60,000 nucleotides of DNA from Owenia fusiformis. Its lineage: Eukaryota; Annelida; Polychaeta; Sabellida; Oweniidae. Below the pieces are notes generated by a model. It saw nothing but the letters and a program-made list of their open reading frames with translations, was not told the origin of the DNA and did not search any database. How positions within the stretch are numbered: position 1 is the first letter of the stretch; each line of letters begins with the position of its first letter. Below are positions 52,173 to 60,000 of this stretch, piece after piece. The stretch is from the NCBI GenBank assembly GCA_903813345.2, contig CAIIXF020000006.1:24995936-25055935 (forward strand), in the 5' to 3' direction. The position numbers were made by a program, and so were the translations under genes.

Positions 52173-55100
52173 TTAGTCTTTTTTGGGGTGTTTCCGTATT
52201 GTTGGCATTTTGTTTTTCACCGCAACAGCTGCGCTGGCGCCTGTAGTGACGACGGCTGAGGTTGCATCGTAGCCCTTCCCAGCAACCCACTTGACGCTGT
52301 TGACCCCTAGGCCAACTGTGCCCGATGTCAGGCCCCAGACTCCACTGCCAATTTTCCAGACCATTCCATGGTTAGGGGGTGGCTCTGGAAGAAGACCATC
52401 GATCATATCGTATTGGCCATATCAATAGGCCCTTTCAGATATAAAAGGTACATATCTTTAATGAGTGCAATAGCAATAGTAACCGAAGTGAAAATGTCAC
52501 ATCTAAAATGACATAGTATGAGATCAAAATTGTATTTGTGATGGTTTTTTGGCTGAAGCATTTTTCAATTTGGAGATGTATTAAATACCTTATACAGTTG
52601 TAATGGTAATTTGAGAATTGGCTGTATCTGCTTTATATTATTTGTTATTGGTTTTTTCTTTTTCCATACATTGACCTTCATGTTTTTTATCAATGGCACG
52701 TGGGATATGAATCATCATAATCACATTGATTCCATTTAACAAGCAAATATATGTTTCTACAACTAAATCAGGTTTTATAAAAAAATAGTCAGCAGTGTCC
52801 ATGTATTGACTTTGGGATTCATTAGAATAAATAGAATGTACAGTAAAACCTCCGTAAGCAAAACACCCAAAAGTCCTAAAAAATAGTGTCTGTTTGAGAT
52901 GCACTGCATTTTACTTGAAGATGTTGATTTATTCACCATTTAATCAAAAAGTCAGGGACTTTGGAATGGATCATCTGTTCTACTTATGGAAGTGTTGCAC
53001 TTGCGAAGGTGTCACACTTTACAGGTTTTACTGTAGTAGCATGTTTAACCATGTATCTCATTTTCCTCAATATAAAGATTAATAAAGATTGAATGTTTTA
53101 AATATCAATAGATGTATGTTTATGAAATCGATCATTTCATTGCAGTACGAAAAAATTAAACAAGCTCATCTCAGAGAAACAAGCATTAAACATTCTACAT
53201 TAAAATAAGAATTAGATTTTTCATAAAAAAAACTTTTGCTTTGTTTCATAAACTGAGTCAGAATGCTAATTTCAAAAAAACATGTATCCTTTATTGCAGT
53301 GTATCTATATTCTCCATGATGTCTTAAGATTGGTCAAGGGCAATAAATTAATAGATTGATTTCTGTTAAACCGCAACATATACCCACTAGGGTGTCTAGC
53401 GGCTTGTTTTTATAGTGTATATTATATAAGAATTATGAAATAAATAATTGAATTGAATTGAAAAAATTGAAAATTGAAATTGAAAATATTCAACTTACCC
53501 ATCAACTCATCTGTCTTCTTATCAGAGATCAGTTCAGGTGCATCATTCTCCTTAACATTATCAATGTCACTATCAGATCCCTCATCTTCTGATGATTTCT
53601 TAACCTCTGCAATGGCTTTATCATCTTCTTCTTTAGATTTAGTCACAATCTCAGTTGCGCCAGATGGAGGCGTCTGAAAATAAAAATATTGTCATTACAT
53701 GGGAGAGGGCAGCCTGATATTCTTTTAAACACCTTTATCTTTTAGGCAGGGGGTTCACTAGAATTTCTCACAACAGGCTAAATAAATGAAAACAACAGGC
53801 AAAAATTAATGAAAATTATAAATTTAACATGGAGAAGTTGAAAAGTCACAAAAAACAACAGGCGGTTTTGTGAAAACAACTGGTGAAAATCGCCTGTTGC
53901 CTGCTGCTAATGAAACTCCTGTTAGGTATAAAGATTCAAGTATCTCATGATTTTTCTCATTTTCAAGTGGGTGAAAATTGGTTTCCAGGTGGGAAAGCCC
54001 ACTTGATTCAATTCTAGGGAGGTCACTGCTAATGTCCCTATCCATAACTTCTAGTTAGTTTATTAGGACTGTGTTTATAAATCAATCATTAATACGCCTA
54101 CATGTATTAAATACTCAAAGGGAACCTCACCAGTACAATACAATGTAAGATAGAGCAGCTGTTTCCAATTATTGATTAAAATTGTGAAATATTAAGAATT
54201 CTGATAATTCACTGATAATTAATTAGAGATACATGATTATTCTCTCTACAATGAATAAGTATGTACATAGTATTAGGGGTGAAACGAATACTCGAGTATT
54301 CGGTTGCAAATAGGTCTGAGTTGATATTCGAATGGCATCTTGTGGTATTCGAATATTAAACGATTGACTGCGCATGCGCGCCAATTTAGGCTCCCGCCAA
54401 GACAAACCCAATTCTAAGGCAATCCCGATATAGATTGCACGGTTACTCACCTAAGAGTCATCAGCAGCTCTTACTTGTAACCTCTGAGCACTGCTGATTA
54501 ATCTAGTGGAATCCATAAGAGTAAAATACTTGAATATAAAGTTAGAACATTCGTTTGTACGAAAGGCAATCTGCGCCAGGTTCGTTTTTAGGTTCGGTTA
54601 TTAGCGCATGCGCTTGGAATAAGTATTTCTATTCAAACTTGGCGTATTTACTTCACATGCTCTTAGAAATCAAACAACTTATATTTACTTCCGGGTTTTT
54701 AACGAATATTCGGGGCCGAACGGGGATTTGCTGGCCGAATATTCGGTATGAGAATTTACTATTCGTTTCAGCCCTACATAGTATGTATGTGGCCTATAGT
54801 TGTGCAATTCGGACTCACCTCTCATTTGTGACATTTTTACACTTTCTACTTAATTGGCATTTTTCTTGCGAGTTGGACAAATGCATGTCTGATGCATGAG
54901 ACTCAACCCCCCCCCAAACCTTCTCAATGACTCTTTCTCACACAGAGAGTACAGATAGTGGAGGAAACCAAAGATCTTTTAATTTTTGTTACAAATCAAA
55001 CTATGAATGAACTTTGACAACAACCTGTTCACTCATTAACTAATTAGGAAAGTGAAAGTAAAGAATAAATAAATGAACTGGAGCAAAGAGTACAGTAATT

Positions 55101-57281
55101 ACTAAATTACAAGGTAAAATAAATGGGGAAATATACAGGGTTTAAAGTAACTTTTGATGATATTTCATTCGACTCTTTTAGGCAGTTTGATCCCTGACAA
55201 AAATACATAAGCCTACATGTATCTCAAGACTACGGATTGGAATAATACATGAGCTGATTTTAGCATGATTTTAAATTATCTCTGATAGTTATTTCATAAA
55301 TATTGTTAAATTAAGTAAAAAGCTTCCTAGTGTTTCAAAAGTTTTGTTCTGTAAAAAATAAATTAGACTTTTAAAGGCTATATGTACATGGATGGCACTA
55401 GAGAAACATGGATGAAAATATGATTCCTTACGGGACAAGTACAGCAGAAGTGTTGTTAAATACATGAACCATTGTAAAGGCCGGGAGGATATTCAAATGA
55501 TGTAAATTTTCTCTGCAAATTCCAATGGCAGTGTCTTACAATAGACACTGCGGTGGACAAATTAAAAATAGCCAAAATCTGAAGAAATTTGTCTTGTTTC
55601 TCTTTTAAAGGATTAAATTCACAATCAATTACTTTACTCACGAATTATTCCGTCAAACAATTTAAAAATGAAATGAAGTATTAGAAGAATCTCTGCGAAG
55701 AGAATTTTGATCAAAATTTTGATGATAATAATTCACTGCATGTGAGTTTATCAACTAATACAAATTAAGTTCTCAGGTGGATTTGCTAATGACAGCATTA
55801 AATTACGGTGAAAACGCCAGATTAAGGTGAAAGCCAAGACTACTTTGCCCGCTACAGTGGTATGTTGAAGATAGTGTTGTCCCGATTAATCTATATTGCG
55901 ATATACATTGCCAAAAGTGTTTCTGGCACTGCATCAAAAATAGATCTGTTGAAAATCACATTTTCCTATCTCATTTTTATGCAAATGTCTTACCTTAAAC
56001 TCATCCCTACGGTAATTGAATTTTAATTTAAAAAATAAGCAATCAAATGACTTTATTGCAACAGTATAAAAAAATAAAAACATATTATGTAGTTGTCCTA
56101 ACTTTTGTATATTTCAGATAGTTATGTATAATGTGCGGTACAGCTGTGGCCTTTTGTAATTTAGGGAATTTCAGCCATGTTAATTTTTCTGAAAATAACA
56201 TGGCAGAGAAGCATCAAAATATAAGAGGCCACAGATTAGTGTTGTCGCGATTAATCGATACATCGCGATATACATCGCCGAAGCTGATTCTGGCGATGCA
56301 TCGATGTCTGAAACAAAACATCGATGTTTTTTAAAAAAATCACCCTTCCTTATCTTATTTTGACGCAAATCGCTGACCTTTCTCATGTCTTATTTCATTT
56401 TCCAATGTTTTCTGATATTCTTTGGCTTTAAAACTGTATTAGCTAGTCGAAATGAACCATTAATCTAAAAAAATTACTTTACTTTCATTTCACCGTTACT
56501 AGAAGTTCCCGGATGTACCGGATGTTCAGTATTTTAGTGCATTAGCGTTCGGTATTTCAGTGCTCTTTTCTCGATGTACATCGCGATGTGCATCGATGTT
56601 AACTACTGAAAATTGCCGATGCATCGATGTACGATTATGCCACATCGCGACAACACTACCACAGATATGATAGCTAAACTAAAAAACAAACTTAAATATA
56701 CAAACGTTAGGACATGTATAAATGTTTCTCTTTTTACATATACTGTTTCAATACCGTCCTTTGATTAGTCATTTTTAAATTCAAAGTAGTTCCAAACATT
56801 TAAAATTTTACTGTAGTTTATTTTCCAATGTTCTCTGTTATGCATTCACTAAAAATGTTTTTAGCATGTCGAAATGAACCAATGACATCCAATTTTTCAA
56901 ATTTGCTTTTAGCGCAACATTACTGGTATATCGATAAGAATTCTTAGTTGCATTCAGTATTTAAGTAATTTATGTTTGTTATTTTAGTGGACGTTTTCTC
57001 TGATCTTTTTCTTAGTGGACGTTTTCTCTGATCTTTTTCCTATGTACATCGCGATCTGCATTGACGTTTACTGCTGAAAGAACTGCCAATGCATTGATAT
57101 AAGATTGCGGCACATTGCAACAACAATACTTGAAGACTAGCAACACAAGAGTATTCTTTCTCCCAAACCCCTTGACAAACCACAAAATTACTAGTGGTTT
57201 GAAGTTGACTAACATTCAAAAAATTGATTTCAAACTCACCTTTATTATACAAGATTTAACTGTGTTGTATATGCTTGCCAT
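52173..57281 (-). CDS. TMEM263: TMEM263-like small membrane protein, three exons
   Basis: Exons in transcript order 57281-57240, 53673-53499 and 52384-52173 join in phase to 142 residues. The N-terminal 14 residues (MASIYNTVKSCIIK) come from a short exon with a good start context (aaaATGG) and donor AAAG|GTGAGT; this exon is less certain. Residues 15-72 are acidic and Ser/Lys-rich (KKSSEDEGSDSDIDNVKEND). The C-terminal exon encodes the conserved core GMVWKIGSGVWGLTSGTVG, then VKWVAGKGYDATSAVVTTG and a basic tail RKHPKKD. This glycine-rich double hydrophobic segment is the TMEM263/UPF0444 pattern. Human TMEM263 is a small membrane protein of unclear function, linked to growth. The gene is head to head with the EXD3-like gene. 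Intron 1 (3.6 kb) carries three hAT MITEs. Confidence 0.8.
52839..53035. mobile_element. MITE, TACAGTAAAACCT termini
   Basis: TACAGTAAAACCTCCG at the left and the inverse ACAGGTTTTACTGTA at the right, TA borders, about 197 bp, in intron 2 of the TMEM263-like gene. Confidence 0.75.
53735..53930. repeat. Probable decayed MITE with 'acaacaggc' repeats
   Basis: Several 'aaaacaacaggc' units; 'ggcagggggttcac' at the left and 'gaaactcctgtt' at the right may be diverged termini. Low confidence on boundaries. Confidence 0.4.
54274..54776. mobile_element. hAT MITE with TAGGGSTGAAACGAATA termini
   Basis: Left TAGGGGTGAAACGAATAC and right (inverse) TATTCGTTTCAGCCCTA, flanked by perfect 8-bp direct repeats CATAGTAT (54266-54273; 54777-54784). 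503 bp, rich in 'attcg' motifs. Intron 1 of the TMEM263-like gene. Open frames inside are not genes. Confidence 0.93.
55872..57128. mobile_element. hAT MITE (outer), interrupted by a younger copy of its own family
   Basis: Left TAGTGTTGTCCCGATTAATC and right (inverse) TTGCAACAACAATA, flanked by (g/c)TTGAAGA (7 of 8 bases alike; right copy 57129-57136). The outer element is more diverged than the inner one at 56237-56658, so it is older. A 27-bp tandem duplication ('gtggacgttttctctgatc') lies at 56988-57041. Confidence 0.8.
56237..56658. mobile_element. hAT MITE (inner), TAGTGTTGTCGCGAT termini
   Basis: Exact inverted ends TAGTGTTGTCGCGAT and ATCGCGACAACACTA with perfect 8-bp target duplications CCACAGAT (56229-56236; 56659-56666). 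The interior is rich in 'catcgatg' and 'atcgcgat'. 422 bp. Confidence 0.94.
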
Positions 57282-57813
57282 TTTCACCTCGATATTCGTC
57301 AAAATATTTAATTCTATCAAGTTACACGTTCCACGTTGCAAATCTTGAAATTATCTTCAGAAATTTTCGAGAAACAAAAAAATCTTCACTTAGAACTCCA
57401 ATTTTAAACGTTGTTGGTTGTTTTTTCTTGATCTGTTCTTCTGTTTAATAATTTAGAAAACCTTAAATTCATTGTCTATCACTCATTAACTTGCTTTTAA
57501 GGTGAATACGTGTTCTATTTTCAATATTTCACTAATGATTGCATTATTCTTCGACAGGAAGTCTCAACATCTTGTTTACGTGATGTCGAACATAAATGCT
57601 ACAAGCAACTTCATTGGTCTATTCTTTTTCACTTTTACCGAACCAACCAATCAAAAAAGTTCTTATGAACTATCACGAGAACACTAAGTTCTCCTGAAAA
57701 ATATCTTTCTTTTCATTAAAAGTATAAATAGCATGTAATTTGTCAGTTATAACATGATAATTCTTTTCCAAATCATAATATTATACATTCAGGAATACTT
57801 GGAAAATCGAAAA
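57282..57813. promoter_or_regulatory. Candidate bidirectional promoter between TMEM263-like and EXD3-like genes
   Basis: 532 bp separate the two start codons, which point away from each other. No exon is seen between them. The stretch is AT-rich; no TATA box could be singled out. It depends on the first exon of the TMEM263-like gene being correct. Confidence 0.45.
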
Positions 57814-59877
57814 ATGGCCAGTCGAGGACGTGGAAGAGGGAGAGGAAGAGGTTATATGACAAATTTTTATTTTAAATGTATTATCGCCCACCAAATTAAT
57901 CAACATGAACATGATGTAAATTATTGAAATGATAAGAATCATGGCAATAACTAAATCATGTTCTTCTTATCTTATTTCATATTAAACTAACATCGAAAAG
58001 AAAATCAGCTATAACAATTCAGCTCTCAGGCTAAAATCAAGGTGTCGATCATCTTCATAGATATTATATTTTTACTTAGGTGTTTCAATTGAAGGGAATC
58101 CTTCCTTTGGCAGTTCAGACAAGTCTTCAGTACCAGCGGCATCAAGTCCTATGACAGGCATACGTCCTCAATTCTATCCTGGTATTGGTCGTGGTGCTTC
58201 AAAGTCACAACCTTCATGGCCTTCACCTCCAGGATCTATCGCCCAGCAGAATCCCAACAGACATACACCGATACAACAAACCAGAAGACAAACTCCAGTT
58301 CAACAATCGTTAAGTTCTAAACAACATCAGGACCGCATGAATAAATATACACAGCAAGATGTCATCTCAGCTTCTCGCCCCCAACAGAATGTAAACTTAT
58401 TAAATCCAGAAAAAATATCATCTGTACCATCATATCATGAGACCACGATGGGTCACGCTCAATCAAGTGTGACCTATGACAACCATTCACCAAAGAATAA
58501 AGTCCCGATTGATTTTGGAGTTGATTGTTTTGACAGTGATGATGATTCTGATTATGAAGGTTTCATGCTTGATGATGGACAAAGCCAAACAAAACCAGTA
58601 CCAAAGATGCTCACGAAACCTGGAAAAAAGACTCAAGAACCAGTTCGCAAAGTAGACCTTGCGCAAAGTATACTAGATGCCAATCCGAATGTTAATCCAT
58701 TATGGCTTGAAAAGAAATTGAAATCAGACAAGCAGACACATTCAGATATATCTTACAGCAGTAAACCAATATTAAATTCATTGGAGAAAGAGTGGTCATC
58801 TTCAAATAAAAATAAAACCAAGTTCCGCGAAATTGTTGACCGATCATTTAATAGATCTCAGAACCCATACCAGCTTGTTTTGTATTTAGTACAGCATGCA
58901 AAGGATTTTCACAGTGGGAAAACAACAACAATGCCATTTTGTATTATGCAAGAATTTACTAAATGGACTGAAATTAAAGGAAAACAGTATGAACATTTAT
59001 TGAATGAAGTGACCAGATTAGAGGCTTTTCTCATGGGAGTTAAGAATAACATGATATTAATGGACATGGTTGTTAAGGCATTCAAGTTATATTACCATGG
59101 CAACCAGTTCTTCATATCCCATATCAGGCCTATGGTAGAGAAAAAAGATTATAAAATGGTAAGTAGAAAATAAAGAGTGTGTTTGACTCGGGGACATTTG
59201 GAATCAGACTGGGATAATGGGATAATCATGTATCATAAAAAATTTAAAAGATACTCTTCATTATAATCGTTTATAAACACTGTAGTTACTTATTAAATGA
59301 AAAAGTAAAAGCACATATTACAAGGTAAAACATATTAACAGTGTCATTATTAAGACACATAAAAAGGTTAGTACAATAGATCAATCTTGTAGCACAAAAG
59401 TGCTTAATGCCTACATAAAGCAAGATAAATGTTATTGAATTTTACATATTCTTTTAGGCATCACAGTGTATTTCCAAGCTTGGCTTACAAGAGCACTTTG
59501 ATTTTGAAGAGGTAATTGTGATTAATACCAATATTTTACCAATCTTAAACTGAGTTAAGATTTTTTCTTTAAATTCCCTACCAACAAAATGATTTTAAAA
59601 CAATCCATTTGGGAATAGTGCCCTCTGCTAAATTTCATAGTATCTATGTTCCAGTTATGGATTTTAAATATTGAATTTTATTTCTTTCCAGATTGTGATT
59701 CCTCTGTTATTGACAGATAAAGTGAATTTGATTGAGAGTTACGTCTACAGGAACAAGGCAGCGCAAATAAAGATTGTACAACTCTTGGATAGACTCTGTG
59801 ACAAGTCTGTAGATATTGGCCATATTGTCCGTGAACATAAGTTAGAGGATGTTCGCATGGAAAAGTTACAGCATAAG
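57814..59877 (+). CDS. EXD3: EXD3 / Mut-7 (Nibbler)-like exonuclease, N-terminal part; continues past the window
   Basis: Exons 57814-57850, 58080-59158, 59458-59511 and 59692-59877 join in phase (Gly13 split G|GT), giving 452 residues so far. Residues 1-13 are MASRGRGRGRGRG. Residues 14-220 are Ser/Gln/Pro-rich and disordered-looking, with an acidic patch DSDDDSDYEG. From about 270 on a helical region follows: YQLVLYLVQHAKDFHSG, then ASQCISKLGLQEHFDFEEIV and IPLLLTDKVNLIESYV. The last phrases are characteristic of the helical domain that precedes the DEDDy 3'-5' exonuclease domain in EXD3/Mut-7 proteins; the exonuclease domain itself would lie downstream. In flies Nibbler trims 3' ends of small RNAs; that role here is by homology only. 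The final donor is CATAAG|GTACTG. Confidence 0.78.
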
Positions 59878-60000
59878 GTACTGTCTTTTTGCCCATTGCC
59901 ATTTCTAAATATGATTTCAACATATTCACCAAACTGAAACTGCCATCCTATATTGGTCTTATTTTAATAATGATATTCAAAGAAATAATATCAGGTTTCA

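Noticed and set aside
54555-54899. 114-codon plus-strand frame
   Set aside because: Runs across the right half of a hAT MITE and its target duplication; no recognisable protein.
1-60000. tRNA or rRNA genes
   Set aside because: No cloverleaf A/B-box pair or conserved rRNA core was recognised on reading; a tRNAscan run would be decisive.

Overview
The window is nuclear DNA of an AT-rich, intron-rich animal. The evidence is split genes with GT-AG introns, CUB, EGF and IgGFc-binding extracellular modules, CR1/Jockey-type LINE reverse transcriptases, and a very high load of small inverted-repeat transposons. Several dispersed repeats (the 'agctcacatggtgagc...tgtccgtc' type, the 'gataactcaaatac...aagatggcggc' type, the '(ga)tgaccttctcaaggtca' type) are of a kind I associate with marine invertebrates such as molluscs, brachiopods or hemichordates. 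The phylum is inference only.

Six protein-coding genes can be assembled, with splice phases that agree at every chosen junction. (1) 1203-2711, minus: a CYP1-like cytochrome P450 in one coding exon, preceded by a likely splice acceptor. (2) 7725-10542, plus: the last three exons of a class-C-beta-lactamase-like serine hydrolase joined to a C-terminal tandem-repeat region; the exons with the SxxK nucleophile are not visible. (3) 16017-38526, plus: a nine-exon, about 952-residue secreted protein, signal peptide - CUB - EGF - CUB - IgGFc-binding domain - Pro/Thr linker - unrecognised Cys-rich domain. (4) 39856-46536, minus: a complete nine-exon, 361-residue phytanoyl-CoA-dioxygenase-family enzyme with an intact Fe/2-oxoglutarate site. 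(5) 52173-57281, minus: a three-exon, 142-residue TMEM263-like protein. (6) 57814 to beyond the window, plus: the N-terminal part of an EXD3/Mut-7 (Nibbler)-type exonuclease that begins with a run of RG repeats. Genes 5 and 6 are head to head across about 530 bp. Genes 3 and 4 are convergent.

The rest is dominated by mobile DNA. Clear elements include three or four hAT-like MITE families with 8-bp target duplications (32859-34079 and 44276-44699; 54274-54776; 56237-56658 nested in 55872-57128), a 2.16-kb element with about 250-bp inverted termini and subterminal repeats (22213-24369), fold-back elements (16373-17410, 18174-19039, 19917-20330), TA-flanked MITEs carrying a TACAGTAAAACCT terminus, mariner-like MITEs, and LINE copies (13745-14365 minus, about 25000-26440 plus, 28290-30700 plus). 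Most sit in the introns of gene 3, which they have expanded to 22 kb. One MITE (46053-46380) lies exactly 3 nt inside an intron of gene 4, so it supplies most of that splice donor. All calls are from reading the sequence; no database search was run.
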